Assembly: GCF_003287285.1 (NCBI RefSeq)
Contig: NZ_QMIG01000001.1
Span: 186,001-250,000, forward strand
DNA: 64,000 nucleotides
DNA from: Phytoactinopolyspora halophila
GTDB taxonomy: Bacteria > Actinomycetota > Actinomycetes > Jiangellales > Jiangellaceae
Direction of reading: 5' to 3'
The notes beneath the pieces are model-generated. The model saw nothing but the letters and a program-made list of their open reading frames with translations. It was not told the origin of the DNA and did not search any database. Shown here in pieces: positions 42,991 to 53,517 of this stretch. The position numbers and the translations under genes are program-made. Within the stretch, counting starts at the first letter, position 1, and the number at the start of each line of letters is the position of its first letter.

Positions 42991-43539
42991 TCAGCGCCGA
43001 AGCATCATGCCGACCGCGGCGAACGGCACGACCACGGATGGCGCACTCGGCCTCCCGCCCTCGCCGCGAACACGCGGCGTAAGATCGAATGCGTCCGCTC
43101 CCACTCGATCGACCGTGCCCTCCAGTCTCGACCCGTCGGCCACGCTGACGATGGTGTGCGAACGATCCGAGCAGATCACAGTGAGAGCGTGCCGGAAGGT
43201 CAGCATCGCCACCATCGACCCCTCCGACCGAGGTGCCGCCGCACCTTCTCGAAGACCGCCGATGACCAGTACCGATGCCGTCGGCACGAGTATCTCGGCA
43301 CCGCCCTGCTCGGCCAGCAAGAACCAGTCCGGACCGATCTCACGCAGCACGCCCCGGACCCGTTCCGGACCGAGCACGTGCACGTCGATCGCTTGACCGT
43401 CGACCACGCGCAAGCGGTCCTCCAGGCGGATGTTCTTGCGTTCGGCCCGAGTGCGCACCGCGATCTCGTCCTCCAGCTCCAGACGGGTAGCGGCATCCAG
43501 TTGGGCCACGGCATCGGCGAACAGGCGCTCCCAGCGCAT
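42991..43539 (-). CDS. Conserved actinobacterial protein of unknown function
   Basis: This 182-residue protein opens MRWERLFADAVAQLDAATRLELEDEIAVRTRAER, an amphipathic helical segment. Two short beta-rich modules follow (VRGVLREIGPDWFLLAEQGG and GTVDRVGADAFDLTPRV), reminiscent of small SH3/Sm-like barrels. No signal or membrane segment. I recognise the general type from other actinomycetes but no function. It is upstream of the SAF and CpaE-like genes on the same strand and divergent from the LysM gene. Confidence 0.7.
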   Translation of the reverse strand: MRWERLFADAVAQLDAATRLELEDEIAVRTRAERKNIRLEDRLRVVDGQAIDVHVLGPERVRGVLREIGPDWFLLAEQGGAEILVPTASVLVIGGLREGAAAPRSEGSMVAMLTFRHALTVICSDRSHTIVSVADGSRLEGTVDRVGADAFDLTPRVRGEGGRPSAPSVVVPFAAVGMMLRR

Positions 43540-43610
43540 CGCTCGAACCTACCTCACCCGTGACTCGCCGTGAGGGCATTTCCCGAACGTTCCGCACCGG
43601 GCACATTGCC

Positions 43611-43650
43611 GGCCGCGACACCCGACACCGTCCGGCAGTGTGTCGCGGCC
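43611..43650. promoter_or_regulatory. Perfect inverted repeat in a divergent promoter region
   Basis: GGCCGCGACAC and GTGTCGCGGCC form an 11-bp perfect dyad with an 18-base spacer. It sits between two divergent starts, not at a gene end, so it is more likely an operator or leader structure than a terminator. Confidence 0.5.
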
Positions 43651-43668
43651 TTGGCAGTCATCTCGCAC

Positions 43669-43697
43669 TTGACAGATGTAATTGCCAGGTATACACA
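43669..43697 (+). promoter_or_regulatory. Candidate promoter for the LysM gene
   Basis: TTGACA at 43669-43674 is followed after 15 bases by TATACA, or after 17 by TACACA. The region is AT-rich for this genome. The gene starts at 43745. Confidence 0.5.
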
Positions 43698-43744
43698 TAC
43701 AAACAGAAGTAAACGAATGGTAATGACATCTTCGAGTGGTACCT

Positions 43745-44488
43745 ATGAACCTCCAGCACGTATCTCACATGCCGTGCCCACCGGCACGTCGCGCCACCAC
43801 ACGGACCGCCTCTGCGGTGCCGCGATCAGCGGCCGTACTGGCCAGCGCGGGCTCGGCCTTCGGGCTGCTCTCATGGCTCGCCGGACGATCCCTCGCGGCC
43901 ACGCACTCTGGCTCGGCCACCTTCGACGAGCTCGTCGGCACGGCTGCAGCACTCGGAGCGTGGGCACTGAGCGGCTGGGTCACCGTCTGCGTGACAATGG
44001 CGGTGCTCGCCGCGGTCCCGGGCTGGCTGGGACACGTCGCGGCACGCGCGCAACGATCGATCACACCCGCGGCCACGCGGCGCCTGCTGCACGCCTCGCT
44101 CGGACTCGCCACCGTCGCAGCATCCGGTGCCATCAGCACCGCCCACGCGACACCGGTACTCGTAGCCGCACCGCCGGCCATGACGGCCTGCACGGGCGGC
44201 TCCTCGCCACCATCACCGTTGCCGGACGTCGGACGCCCAGCCGTTTCCCCGCCACCTGCGGCCGAGCAGGACCGGCCGGACAAGCCCCGCGATACGCCAG
44301 AACCCGTCCCGGTCAGGCCCGGCGACACGCTCTGGGACATCGTCGACGAACACATCGGCCCCGAGGCGACCCCCTCGGATGTCGCCCGCGAGTGGCCCCG
44401 CTGGCACGCCGCCAACCGAGCCGTCATCGGCGCCGATCCGGACCTGATCCACCCCGGTCAGCGGCTCGTGCCGCCCGGACATATCTGA
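43745..44488 (+). CDS. Membrane protein with C-terminal LysM domain
   Basis: This 247-residue protein starts at ATG 43745 (GTG 43736 also possible). Two hydrophobic segments (LGAWALSGWVTVCVTMAVLA and one near AASGAISTAHA) are followed by a Pro-rich linker. A C-terminal LysM-like domain follows: VRPGDTLWDIVDEHIG, EWPRWHAANRAVIG, DLIHPGQRLVPPG. LysM binds N-acetylglucosamine in peptidoglycan. Such genes commonly precede an Rv3235-type gene near secA in actinomycetes. The role is not known. Confidence 0.8.
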   Translation: MNLQHVSHMPCPPARRATTRTASAVPRSAAVLASAGSAFGLLSWLAGRSLAATHSGSATFDELVGTAAALGAWALSGWVTVCVTMAVLAAVPGWLGHVAARAQRSITPAATRRLLHASLGLATVAASGAISTAHATPVLVAAPPAMTACTGGSSPPSPLPDVGRPAVSPPPAAEQDRPDKPRDTPEPVPVRPGDTLWDIVDEHIGPEATPSDVAREWPRWHAANRAVIGADPDLIHPGQRLVPPGHI

Positions 44489-44505
44489 CAAGGAGCCAAC
44501 TCACC

Positions 44506-45084
44506 ATGTCGGGACCTTCCACAGCCACCACGCGCTGGCGACGCACGTGTGCCCCGGTCACGGAACCGCCATATGACGACGAGTCCGGGTACCCACCACC
44601 TTCGCCGGACGAACTGCGAGCCCGGCGCCAGTCATCTGACATCACTATCCAGCACGAGCTCGCCTTGTCCATCACCACCTCCGGTGGCATACCGTCGATA
44701 CCCCGGCCCGGAGGACGTCCCGGGCAGGACAACCGCCTCGCCGACGACGACGTCGCCCCCGGGCTACCCGAGCCGCGGCGCTGGTGCGCCATGATCGCGC
44801 AAGCGGTCGTAGAGACCCTGTATGGTCAACGCCCCGTTCAGCAACTCGCACGATGGACGACCGCCGACGTCTATGGCGACCTCGTACAGCGCGCGGTCAG
44901 GCGGCGGACCGTCGGACCGGGCGCGGCGCCCACGGTACGCACCGTCCGGCTCTGCATGGTCCGTGCCGACGTCGTCGAAGCCAGCGCTGTCATCCAGACC
45001 GGAACCCGGGCTCGTGCCCTGGCCGTTCGGCTGGAATCCCGCGATACCGACCACTGGTTGTGCGCGGCAGCCGAACTGGTGTGA
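44506..45084 (+). CDS. Rv3235-type protein (DUF6459)
   Basis: This 192-residue protein starts at ATG 44506 after AAGGAGC. The first ~90 residues are low complexity. The conserved C-terminal domain contains WCAMIAQAVVETLYGQRPVQQLARW, VYGDLVQRAVRR, VRLCMVRADVVEASAVIQ and RALAVRLESRDTDHWLCAAAEL. This is the Rv3235 family, found near secA in actinomycetes. Function is unknown. It follows the LysM gene by 17 bases. An 18-bp hairpin begins inside its last codons. Confidence 0.8.
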   Translation: MSGPSTATTRWRRTCAPVTEPPYDDESGYPPPSPDELRARRQSSDITIQHELALSITTSGGIPSIPRPGGRPGQDNRLADDDVAPGLPEPRRWCAMIAQAVVETLYGQRPVQQLARWTTADVYGDLVQRAVRRRTVGPGAAPTVRTVRLCMVRADVVEASAVIQTGTRARALAVRLESRDTDHWLCAAAELV

Positions 45085-45110
45085 CACACCGACACACCAG
45101 TTCGGCTGCC
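45066..45110. terminator. Perfect 18-bp hairpin over the stop codon of the Rv3235-type gene
   Basis: GGCAGCCGAACTGGTGTG (45066-45083) pairs with 45093-45110 around a 9-base loop. The left arm is coding. It serves the convergent SGNH gene too. Confidence 0.85.
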
Positions 45111-45128
45111 ACGCATCATCCGGACCCG

Positions 45129-46247
45129 TCAGTGTGGCTGCGACCACACCCGGGTGAACGCCTCGGCATAACCGAACTGCCCTTCGACCGTCGGGTGGAA
45201 GGAATCCCGCACGAACGTACCGACCACACTCCAACGCAGCTCAGCTTCGCGATCTTCTTCCAGATCGGCCGACAGCTCCGCCTCCAGCGCAGCTGCTTCG
45301 TCGGCCGATGCCGGCCAGCTCAGCTTCAAACCATGGAGCCAGTCGCCCGGCTCGTTAGCACATGCCTCGTGGCCGTCGAACGTCTCCTCGAGCTGCGAGC
45401 CGGCCGATTGGACGCCGGCCGCCGTCGCCGCCTCCTCAATCGCCTCGTTCAGCGCACCGCCGAGACGCCTGATCATTTGGCGTTCTTCGGTGCTCAGCAG
45501 CGGAGTCAGCGCGCGGCAACGGCTGCGGACATCGGGATCGGGCACCAGCAGCGGATAGCCACCCACGATGAGGGTGTCGGCCGGCGCCGCATCCTGCACG
45601 TCCAGATACAGCTGCCTCAAGGGCTCGACCAGGGCATCGATGCGATCCGCGAGGACGTCCTCACGGCTGGCGCATCCCACCAGCGGAACGAAACAGCGCG
45701 CCAATTCACCGGCGAACCCGATGTCGTTTCCGCCAACGGTCAACGTGATCAGCCGCTCGCCCGGACCATCGCCGCCTTCGAGATCGTCGAGCTGATCGTA
45801 GACATCAGAAATCGTGGCGCCAGAGCACGCCAGCAGCTGCCGGTCCGATGGCGCGATCTCGTCGGAGAAGATGAGCATTCCCCACGCCTGGGGCGTGCGG
45901 TCGCAGTCGTCGTCGTACTCGCCCACACCGAGCCCGGACGAGTACGAGTCTCCCAACGACACGACTCCCGCCGGTGGGTTTCTCCGGATACGCACCCGTG
46001 GCGGGTCGATCTCACCCCGAGACGATGGTGCGAGGGTCGCCGCCTCGGTTGCGGCCGACTCGCCGGAGGACACCTCACCGGGCCGCACCGCGGTGACGGG
46101 TTCCGAGGCGACCGGACCCGCCACCGTGATCAGCAGCGCCAGCGCCCCGAGCATGGACGCCAGCGTTCTCACCTGCGTCCGGCGGTTATGCCGTCGACTA
46201 CCCGATCGGCCTGGCCGAAACGCGGACCCATACCGAGTGATACCCAT
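45129..46247 (-). CDS. Secreted SGNH-family esterase/lipase
   Basis: This 372-residue protein starts at ATG 46247 behind GGAGGGCGG. The long basic N-terminus leads into a signal helix (TLASMLGALALLITVAG). Catalytic blocks: VVSLGDSYSSGLGVG (nucleophile Ser101), CSGATISDVYDQL, TLTVGGNDIGF (Asn in block III) and DSFHPTVEGQFGYAEAF (Asp and His). Pairs of Cys suggest disulphides, as in Streptomyces-type SGNH lipases. It acts outside the cell on an ester of unknown kind. Confidence 0.9.
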   Translation of the reverse strand: MGITRYGSAFRPGRSGSRRHNRRTQVRTLASMLGALALLITVAGPVASEPVTAVRPGEVSSGESAATEAATLAPSSRGEIDPPRVRIRRNPPAGVVSLGDSYSSGLGVGEYDDDCDRTPQAWGMLIFSDEIAPSDRQLLACSGATISDVYDQLDDLEGGDGPGERLITLTVGGNDIGFAGELARCFVPLVGCASREDVLADRIDALVEPLRQLYLDVQDAAPADTLIVGGYPLLVPDPDVRSRCRALTPLLSTEERQMIRRLGGALNEAIEEAATAAGVQSAGSQLEETFDGHEACANEPGDWLHGLKLSWPASADEAAALEAELSADLEEDREAELRWSVVGTFVRDSFHPTVEGQFGYAEAFTRVWSQPH

Positions 46248-46345
46248 GACGCCGCCCTCCGATGATCAAATCGGCATGACGGCACCATAACGAATATGTC
46301 TGACAGACGGAATACAGCGGAGCAAATTCCGGGTCAACGGGCCAT

Positions 46346-49165
46346 TCACGACATGGCTGCTCGCTGCTTCGGGTCACCGTGGCAACGCTTGAACTTCTTC
46401 CCCGATCCACACGGGCACAAGGAGTTGCGGGCGACCCCCTCGAACCGGCTCTCATCATCGTCGTCACCGTTGGACGCGGCGTGGGCGCCGCGCGCTCCCC
46501 CGGGTCCAGAAGCGACGACGTTGCGCTGTACACCGCCCTCGCCGTCGACCGTCGGCGCGGTGTATTGCAACTGCGCCGGACGGCGCGCCGGAGTGAGCCC
46601 TTCGGCCTCGACCACCGGAGCGGAACGCTCTCCCGCCTCGGCAGCCTCCGCATCCTCGGATTCGGGCTTTCGCACCTGGACTTCCAGGTTGAACAACAAG
46701 CCCACGGATTCTTCCTTGATCCCGTCCATCATGGTGGTGAACAGGTCGAAACCCTCACGCTGGTACTCGACCAACGGTTGCTTCTGTGCGAACGCACGCA
46801 GGCCGATGCCCTCACGCAGATAATCCATCTCGTAGAGGTGCTCGCGCCACTTGCGGTCGATCACCGTCAGCAGGACCCGACGTTCAAGTTCGCGCATCAC
46901 CTCGGAACCCAGCTCCGCCTCGCGTGCCGCGTAGGCGGCGCGTGCGTCCTCGACGAGCTCCTTGGTCAGCGTGCTCGCCGACAGCCGCTCCCGTCCACCG
47001 GCATCCGCGATGACCTTCTCGGCGTCGAGCGAGACCGGGTACAGCGTCTTCAGCGCTCGCCACAGTTCATCGAGATCCCAGGTCTCCGGGAAGCCGTCGT
47101 TCGTCGCACCGCGAACGTAAGCTGTCACGACGTCGTCGAGCATCGCCGTCACCTGTTCGTGCAGGTCCTCACCTTCCAGAACGCGCCGGCGTTCTTCGTA
47201 GATGACCTGGCGCTGGCGGTTGAGGACGTCGTCGTACTTGAGCACGTCCTTGCGTGCCTCGAAGCTCTGCGCCTCGCGCTGTGCCTGCGCATTCTTGACC
47301 GCACCGCTCACTCGCTTGTGTTCGATGGGGACGTCTTCCGGCTGGTTGAGCGTGCGCATGATCGTCTCGACCCAGTCGGCCTTGAAGAGCCGCATGAGAT
47401 CGTCCTGCAACGACAGGTAGAAGCGCGATTCACCAGGATCTCCCTGGCGGCCAGAACGGCCACGCAGCTGATTGTCGATCCGGCGGGATTCGTGGCGTTC
47501 CGTACCCAGGACATAGAGACCACCGACCTGGCGGACCTCGTCACGCTCGGCCGCCACCTGCGCCTCGTACTTCTCGAGCACGGCTTCCTCGGCGGCCGCG
47601 TACTCCTCTGGATTCTCCACCGGATCCAGGCCGCGTTGCTTGAGCTCGGCAGCGGCCATGAATTCGTGGTTCCCGCCGAGCATGATGTCCGTGCCGCGAC
47701 CGGCCATGTTCGTCGCCACCGTGACGGCTCCCCGGCGCCCGGCCTGCGCGATGATCGCGGCCTCACGATCATGGTTTTTCGCGTTGAGCACCTCGTGCGG
47801 CACGCCATGCTTGCGCAGCAACTGCGACAGCCGCTCGGACTTCTCCACGCTGGTGGTTCCGACCAGGATCGGCTGGCCCCGTCGGTGCCGTTCCACGATG
47901 TCCTCGACCACCGCATTGAACTTCGCGTCCTCGGTGCGGTAGATGAGATCGTCGGAGTCGATACGGATCATGGGGCGATTGGTCGGAATGGGGACGACAC
48001 CGAGGTTGTAGATCTTGTCGAACTCGCTCGCCTCGGTCATCGCCGTACCGGTCATGCCCGCGAGTTTGTCGTAGAGGCGGAAGAAGTTCTGCAGGGTGAT
48101 CGACGCCAGGGTCTGGTTCTCCTGCTTGATCTCCACCCCTTCCTTGGCCTCGATGGCTTGGTGCATGCCCTCGTTGTAGCGACGGCCGCCCAGGACCCGG
48201 CCCGTGTGCTCGTCGACGATCATGACGCTGCCATCGACGACCACGTACTCCTTGTCCCGCCGGTACAGCTCCTTGGCCTTCAAGGAGTTGTTGAGGAACT
48301 GGATGAGCGGGGTGTTGGCGCTCTCGTAGAGGTTGTCGATGCCCAACCAGTCCTCGACCCGTTCGATACCAGGCTCAAGAACACCGACGGTGCGTTTCTT
48401 CTCGTCGACCTCGTAGTCGGTGTCCCGGGTCAGCCGCTCGGCGATCTTCGTGAACTCCCGGTACCACTTGGTGGGCTGATCAGCCGGACCCGAAATGATC
48501 AACGGCGTGCGGGCCTCGTCGATGAGGATCGAGTCCACCTCATCCACGATGGCGAAGAAATGGTCACGCTGGACCATGTCCTCCATCCGCTGCGCCATGT
48601 TGTCCCGCAGGTAGTCGAAGCCGAACTCGTTGTTGGTGCCATAGGTGATGTCGGCGGCGTACTGCTTGCGCCGTTCCGCCGAGGAGAGCCCGTTGACGAT
48701 CACGCCGACCTCAAGCCCGAGGAACCGGTAGATGCGGCCCATCCACTCGGCATCGCGCCTGGCCAGGTAATCATTGACCGTCACGATGTGCACGCCCTTG
48801 CCGGCCAGCGCGTTGAGATATGCCGGCAGGGTGGCGACCAGCGTCTTTCCCTCGCCGGTTTTCATCTCGGCGATGTTGCCGAGGTGCATCGCCGCGCCGC
48901 CCATGATCTGAACGTCGAAGTGTCGCTGGCCGAGGGCTCGCTTGGCCGTCTCCCGGACGGTGGCGAAGGCTTCGGGGAGGAGATCGTCAAGTGTCTCCCC
49001 CTCCTCGTATCGCTTGCGGAACTCGTCTGTCATCTCCCGCAGCTCGTCGTCGGAGAGATCGACGAAGTCCTCCTCGATGCTGTTGACCTGTTTGACGATC
49101 GTGTCCAGACGCTTGAGGATCTTTCCTTCCCCAGCGCGGAGGATCTTGTCGAGCAGAACGGGCAC
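46346..49165 (-). CDS. secA: Preprotein translocase ATPase SecA
   Basis: Start set at GTG 49165 ([19 protein letters not shown]), because AGGAG sits 9 bases before it, whereas ATG 49174 would touch the AGGAG. That gives 939 residues. Motifs: [18 protein letters not shown] (Walker A), [38 protein letters not shown] (DEAD-like Walker B), [18 protein letters not shown] and [19 protein letters not shown]. The zinc-binding SEC-C tail [18 protein letters not shown] is complete. It drives protein export through SecYEG. In species with two SecA proteins this form is SecA1. Confidence 0.97.
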   Translation of the reverse strand: MPVLLDKILRAGEGKILKRLDTIVKQVNSIEEDFVDLSDDELREMTDEFRKRYEEGETLDDLLPEAFATVRETAKRALGQRHFDVQIMGGAAMHLGNIAEMKTGEGKTLVATLPAYLNALAGKGVHIVTVNDYLARRDAEWMGRIYRFLGLEVGVIVNGLSSAERRKQYAADITYGTNNEFGFDYLRDNMAQRMEDMVQRDHFFAIVDEVDSILIDEARTPLIISGPADQPTKWYREFTKIAERLTRDTDYEVDEKKRTVGVLEPGIERVEDWLGIDNLYESANTPLIQFLNNSLKAKELYRRDKEYVVVDGSVMIVDEHTGRVLGGRRYNEGMHQAIEAKEGVEIKQENQTLASITLQNFFRLYDKLAGMTGTAMTEASEFDKIYNLGVVPIPTNRPMIRIDSDDLIYRTEDAKFNAVVEDIVERHRRGQPILVGTTSVEKSERLSQLLRKHGVPHEVLNAKNHDREAAIIAQAGRRGAVTVATNMAGRGTDIMLGGNHEFMAAAELKQRGLDPVENPEEYAAAEEAVLEKYEAQVAAERDEVRQVGGLYVLGTERHESRRIDNQLRGRSGRQGDPGESRFYLSLQDDLMRLFKADWVETIMRTLNQPEDVPIEHKRVSGAVKNAQAQREAQSFEARKDVLKYDDVLNRQRQVIYEERRRVLEGEDLHEQVTAMLDDVVTAYVRGATNDGFPETWDLDELWRALKTLYPVSLDAEKVIADAGGRERLSASTLTKELVEDARAAYAAREAELGSEVMRELERRVLLTVIDRKWREHLYEMDYLREGIGLRAFAQKQPLVEYQREGFDLFTTMMDGIKEESVGLLFNLEVQVRKPESEDAEAAEAGERSAPVVEAEGLTPARRPAQLQYTAPTVDGEGGVQRNVVASGPGGARGAHAASNGDDDDESRFEGVARNSLCPCGSGKKFKRCHGDPKQRAAMS

Positions 49166-49366
49166 GCGGGTCATCTCCTAGACGGACGGGTATGCGGTTC
49201 AGGGCGGGAACACGTCCCCATGGCATCTCAGACAATGGTACGTGGCAACCCATCGGACAGTTAATAATGCGACCGTGCCCGCGCGAGCACCAGCAAGCTC
49301 ACCGGCATCACCGAGAGCACCGAAAATCCATTGCCTGCCATGCGATACGTTTGCAGGATACCCGCA

Positions 49367-50482
49367 ATGGAACCGTTCGATCTCACCAGCGAGCGCGTCC
49401 GCCTCTCCGCGCCGTCCGAGAGCGATATCGATCAGCTGGCCACGCTCTGCCAGGATCCGGAGATCACCCGGTGGACGACCGTGCCGTCGCCCTATACGCG
49501 CCAGCACGCCGAGGACTTCGTCCGTCAGCAGCGAGACGGATGGGCCTCCGGGCGGAGTCTCACGTGGGCGATCCGCGATCCTGCCGATGCGCGCGTCATC
49601 GGCATGATCGGTGTCGGTCTCACCGGCGACGGCCTGGGCGACATCGGCTTCTGGCTCGCGCCGGACGCGCGCGGCCGGGGACTCTGCTCCCACGCGGTGC
49701 GCCTGGTCGCCGATCGGGTGTTCAGCGATGCGGCGCTCGGGGTCACTCACCTGACGTGGTGGGCATACGTCGGGAATTGGGCATCACGAAGAGTTGCCTG
49801 GTCAACGGGTTTCCGGCACGAAGGGTACGTGCGCGGCGGCGCCGCCCAGCGCGGCGCGCGGCGCGACGCCTGGGTCGCCACATTGTGTGCCGGAGACCCC
49901 ATGGTTCCCGCCTCGCGGTGGCTGGACGTTCCCGTACTCCGCGGTTCACGAGTCGTCTTGCGTCCGTACGAGGAGACCGACGCCGATGCGCTGGCCGAGG
50001 CGTGCCGCGATCCCGAAACGCTACGGTGGCTCAACAGCCTTCCCCGGCCGTACACCCGCGACGACGCGGTCCAATTCATCCACAGGGCAGCCGAGGAGGC
50101 CGCATCCGGTCACGCTGTCACCTGGGCCGCGGCCTCTCCGGACGACGGGCGTGCGATCGGATCGTTCTCCATACGCCTACCCCAGCCGCGGCGAGATCAA
50201 GGGGAACTCGGCTACCTCGTCCATCCTGCGGCCCGAGGCAGCGGCGTTGCCTCGGAAGCGGCACGGCTGATGGTCCGGCACGCGTTCATCTCCGCCGACG
50301 ACGGAGGGCTCGGCTTGCGCCGGCTGGTCATCGAGCACGCCGAGGGCAACGAAGGCTCGCGCAAGGTCATCGAGCGGATCGGTTTCCGGCACTGCGGAAC
50401 CGAGCGTGCCACCTTCGAGCTATCCGACGGTACGTTCGCCGCCCAATACCGCTACGACCTCCTTCCCGAGGAGTTCGCATGA
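49367..50482 (+). CDS. Tandem two-domain GNAT acetyltransferase
   Basis: Start set at ATG 49367 (MEPFDLTSERVRLSAP), giving 371 residues; ATG 49331 is also open. Two RimJ-like GNAT domains follow each other. Domain 1 (~1-165) has TSERVRLSAPSESDIDQLA, ITRWTTVPSPYTRQHAEDF and LAPDARGRGLCSHAVRLV. Domain 2 (~180-370) has LRPYEETDADALAEACRDP, LRWLNSLPRPYTRDDAVQF and VHPAARGSGVASEAARLMV. Each keeps the acetyl-CoA loop R-G-x-G/S. The acceptor is unknown. Confidence 0.88.
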   Translation: MEPFDLTSERVRLSAPSESDIDQLATLCQDPEITRWTTVPSPYTRQHAEDFVRQQRDGWASGRSLTWAIRDPADARVIGMIGVGLTGDGLGDIGFWLAPDARGRGLCSHAVRLVADRVFSDAALGVTHLTWWAYVGNWASRRVAWSTGFRHEGYVRGGAAQRGARRDAWVATLCAGDPMVPASRWLDVPVLRGSRVVLRPYEETDADALAEACRDPETLRWLNSLPRPYTRDDAVQFIHRAAEEAASGHAVTWAAASPDDGRAIGSFSIRLPQPRRDQGELGYLVHPAARGSGVASEAARLMVRHAFISADDGGLGLRRLVIEHAEGNEGSRKVIERIGFRHCGTERATFELSDGTFAAQYRYDLLPEEFA

Positions 50483-50540
50483 TTCGCCGGTGACCACGGC
50501 CGTCGAGCCCGTAACCAGGCATGCCCAGCGACCCACGCCG

Positions 50541-51755
50541 TCAGGTTCCGGCGCGGATCGCCGCCTGCAGCGCCGGGGCGAGGTCGCCCCGACTGCTCAC
50601 CTCGACACCGGCCAGCCCGAGCCACGTGGCCATGGACGCGAGCTCTGTGGCAAGCTCATCCGGCGTCTCCACCGGGGCATCGGCTTCTGCCCAGGCAGCT
50701 TGAACGCGCAGTATGCCGGCCTGCCGATCTGCCTTGAGATCGACCCGCGCGACGAGGCGGTCTCCCAGCAAGAACGGCAAGACGTAATAGCCGTACACCC
50801 GTTTCGCCTTGGGCACGTAGATCTCTATCCGGTAGTGAAAGTCGAACAATGCCTGCGCACGCGAGCGCTCCCACACCACCGAATCGAACGGGCTGAGCAA
50901 TGCCCTGGCCTGGACCCGGCGTGGCACCCGGGCATCGCTGTACAGGTACGCCCGACGGTTCCAGCCCTCGACCTCGACCGGCAGCAGCTCCCCTTCTTCG
51001 ACGAGCTCGTTCACGGCGTTGCGGCTGTGCTGCGCGGGCAGCCGGAAGTAATCCCGCAGGCACTGCTCCGTACCGATACCGTGAGATCGGGCCGCCACAC
51101 GAATCAGCTCACGATAGGCCTCGGCAGGCGACGGGGTGGGAGTGGCGAGCACCTCGGGTGGGAGGACCCGTTCAGGCAGATCGTAGAGCCGGGCGAACGA
51201 GGCATTACGCCCCGCCGCCGTCACCTCACCGGCCCAGAACAAGAACTCCAGAGCGGACTTCACATCCGACCAGTTCCAGCCCCAGTTGTCCTTGCGCCGC
51301 GGAGCGTCCTCCTCGATCTCGCTAGCCGTCACCGGCCCGAGGCGCTTGACCTCGTCACGAACCCACGACACCAGTTCTGGCTGCCGATGCGCCACGCGGC
51401 GCATCCCTCCCCACGCCGACTCGCCCGCTCCCGCCATCCGCCAGCGCAGGTACGGATGCAGGTGGACCGGCACCAGCGATGCCTCGTGCGCCCAGTACTC
51501 GAACAACAACCGCGGCGCTCGTGCGGCCGCACGATCGAGCATGTCCCGCGGATACGGACCTAACCGGCTGAAGATCGGCAGGTACTGCGACCGCGAGAGC
51601 ACGTTCACCGAATCGATCTGGACGACCGCAACCCGCTCGAACACGCGCCGCAGCGTCCGGCGATCCGGCCGGACAGGGCGTGGATCGGCGAACCCCTGCG
51701 CGGCGAGCGCGATCCGGCGTGCCATGCTGCGAGAGAGCGTGCTTGGTCGAGCCAT
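50541..51755 (-). CDS. YcaQ-like winged-helix DNA glycosylase (crosslink-repair family)
   Basis: Start set at ATG 51755 ([20 protein letters not shown]), giving 404 residues. The HTH_42/YcaQ family pattern is present: [94 protein letters not shown] (quoted in pieces) and [20 protein letters not shown]. Members unhook interstrand crosslinks or excise bulky alkyl lesions; AlkX (YcaQ) has QxD catalytic residues, matching VVQIDS. It is convergent with the GNAT gene. Confidence 0.88.
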   Translation of the reverse strand: MARPSTLSRSMARRIALAAQGFADPRPVRPDRRTLRRVFERVAVVQIDSVNVLSRSQYLPIFSRLGPYPRDMLDRAAARAPRLLFEYWAHEASLVPVHLHPYLRWRMAGAGESAWGGMRRVAHRQPELVSWVRDEVKRLGPVTASEIEEDAPRRKDNWGWNWSDVKSALEFLFWAGEVTAAGRNASFARLYDLPERVLPPEVLATPTPSPAEAYRELIRVAARSHGIGTEQCLRDYFRLPAQHSRNAVNELVEEGELLPVEVEGWNRRAYLYSDARVPRRVQARALLSPFDSVVWERSRAQALFDFHYRIEIYVPKAKRVYGYYVLPFLLGDRLVARVDLKADRQAGILRVQAAWAEADAPVETPDELATELASMATWLGLAGVEVSSRGDLAPALQAAIRAGT

Positions 51756-51853
51756 GCGCGAGACGCTAGCAGTCCCGACCGACAACTCCAGCGCTTCACA
51801 GCGCCCATGATCTCCGCAGGATACGCCAGGTACGACGCAGACGAGTCGTTCTT

Positions 51854-52600
51854 CTAGACGTCCAGGCGGATCACGCCGTAGTCATAACCGTGCCGACGGT
51901 AGACGACACTGGGCATTTTCGTCGTGGCATCGACGAAGAGATAGAAATCGTGACCGACGAGCTCCATCTCGTACAGGGCCTGGTCCCGCGTCATCGGATT
52001 CGCCTTGTGAGTCTTCTCACGCACGACCATCGGCCCGTTACGTTCGACGTAGACATCGGCGTCGTCGTCGGCGTCCACCGCCGAGCTCGGCGAAGCATCC
52101 GACTCCGGCCACGCGTCCTGGCCGAACTGCTCGGTCTGCGTGGACGCCTGCTGCTCTGGTACGGCTGTGACCTGGTCAGGTGATGCACCGTCGGCCGAAT
52201 CCGTCGGCCCCGGCACGAGAGTTGCCCCGGCGTCGATCAGATGGCCGTCCATCGGTGCCGTGGCTGCGGCGACCGAGAGGGGCGTGCGGGTTCCGCGATG
52301 AACTCGGCGGCGATCAGCGGCCTTGCGCATCCGGGCCGTCAACTTCTCCAGGGCCATGTCAAATGCCGCGTACTTCTCCGTCGCGGCCGCCTCGGCCCGG
52401 ATGACCGGACCCTTCGAATGAGCCGTGATCTCGATACGATCGCTGTGGTCAGCCTGCCGGGGATTGCGCTCCTTGGAGAGTTCGACCTCCACCCGAATGA
52501 GCTTTTGGTCGTATTTCAGTAACTTGGAGACCTTCTGGGACACGTGCTCACGGAAGCGCTCTGGCACCTCGATGCGACGGCCCTTGACGACGATATCCAC
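51854..52600 (-). CDS. hpf: Long-form ribosome hibernation promoting factor
   Basis: Start set at GTG 52600 ([19 protein letters not shown]) because GGGGAGG stands 6 bases before it. The result is 248 residues. An N-terminal S30AE domain (~1-100) with [11 protein letters not shown] and [18 protein letters not shown] binds the ribosome decoding site. A variable linker (~105-185) follows. The C-terminal dimerisation domain has [31 protein letters not shown]. Long HPF joins two 70S ribosomes into inactive 100S particles in stationary phase. Confidence 0.93.
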   Translation of the reverse strand: MDIVVKGRRIEVPERFREHVSQKVSKLLKYDQKLIRVEVELSKERNPRQADHSDRIEITAHSKGPVIRAEAAATEKYAAFDMALEKLTARMRKAADRRRVHRGTRTPLSVAAATAPMDGHLIDAGATLVPGPTDSADGASPDQVTAVPEQQASTQTEQFGQDAWPESDASPSSAVDADDDADVYVERNGPMVVREKTHKANPMTRDQALYEMELVGHDFYLFVDATTKMPSVVYRRHGYDYGVIRLDV

Positions 52601-52754
52601 TCGGAACCTCCCCATGCGGGTAGACAGTCGAGGGAACACCCGCGAGCCGGGCCAGCGACCCGGACGCCCCGATCAATGCGGGTACGAACAGCGGGTGCCA
52701 TGTACAAACGTTAGCCTTTCGTTGCCTGGAATACACGCCAAATTCGAAAGTTCG

Positions 52755-53489
52755 TCATGCTGCTACCGCAATGACGGATGCGCTACAGGCTGGTGCTCCA
52801 TGCGCACACATCACCCGGGCGCATTCCCGTAGCGTGGCCCCGGTCGTGACGACGTCGTCGACGAGCACGATGCATCGCCCGAGCAGCAGCCGGTGCGCCG
52901 AGCGTCGCATGGTCATAGAACCGTGGACATTGTGCTCTCGCGCCACGCGTCCCAGGCCCGCCTGATCGGCCACTCGGGAAACGTGGCGCAGCGCGGGTAT
53001 CACCGCGGCGTCGACGCCTGCCCGTCGCAAGATCGACGCCGCGCGCCGGGCAACGCGCAACACCGGATCATGGCCGCGTGCGCGCACGGTACGGCGACGG
53101 GACGGAACCGGCACCAAGACCACCTCGTGTCCGGCCGGGCCGGGAGCACCGCCGGGACGATGGCCGGGACCGTGATCGCAGCCATGGGCTTCCAGCGATG
53201 CGGTGATCGCGACACTCAGCGCCTCACCGAGCGGCCGGCTCAATGCGAGCCGGCCGCGTTCCTTGTGCTCGATAATCACCGAGCCCGCCACCCCCGAATA
53301 GGCGGCCGCCGCAGTGACCGGCACGTCGCCGTCGCCCGCCAGCTCACGCAGCGTCGCGGGCCCGATCAGCTCGTCCCGGCAATCGGCGCAGATCGTGACA
53401 CCCTCCGATCCGCATCCCGCACACTCGGTGCCGAACAGCAGGTCACTGCCAGCAGCCGCGAGCGCCACCAGCCGATCACGCATACCCAT
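52755..53489 (-). CDS. ComF-family phosphoribosyltransferase-like protein
   Basis: Start set at ATG 53489 (MGMRDRLVALAAAGSDLLF), giving 244 residues and overlapping the lpqB end by none. A zinc-ribbon-like CAGCGSEGVTICADC opens the protein. It is followed by VLVPVPSRRRTVRARGHDP and the PRPP-binding loop CIVLVDDVVTTGATLRECA. ComF proteins help process DNA taken up in competent bacteria; in actinomycetes the role is unproven. The position between lpqB and hpf is conserved in the phylum. Confidence 0.9.
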   Translation of the reverse strand: MGMRDRLVALAAAGSDLLFGTECAGCGSEGVTICADCRDELIGPATLRELAGDGDVPVTAAAAYSGVAGSVIIEHKERGRLALSRPLGEALSVAITASLEAHGCDHGPGHRPGGAPGPAGHEVVLVPVPSRRRTVRARGHDPVLRVARRAASILRRAGVDAAVIPALRHVSRVADQAGLGRVAREHNVHGSMTMRRSAHRLLLGRCIVLVDDVVTTGATLRECARVMCAHGAPACSASVIAVAA

Positions 53490-53517
53490 CCACCCACCAT
53501 TCCCGGATGTTCCCGGA

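Noticed and set aside
46379-49264. Long plus-strand open frame (961 codons) opposite secA
   Set aside because: SecA is certain on the minus strand, with all motifs. The antisense frame is open because of GC-rich third positions and has no recognisable domain.
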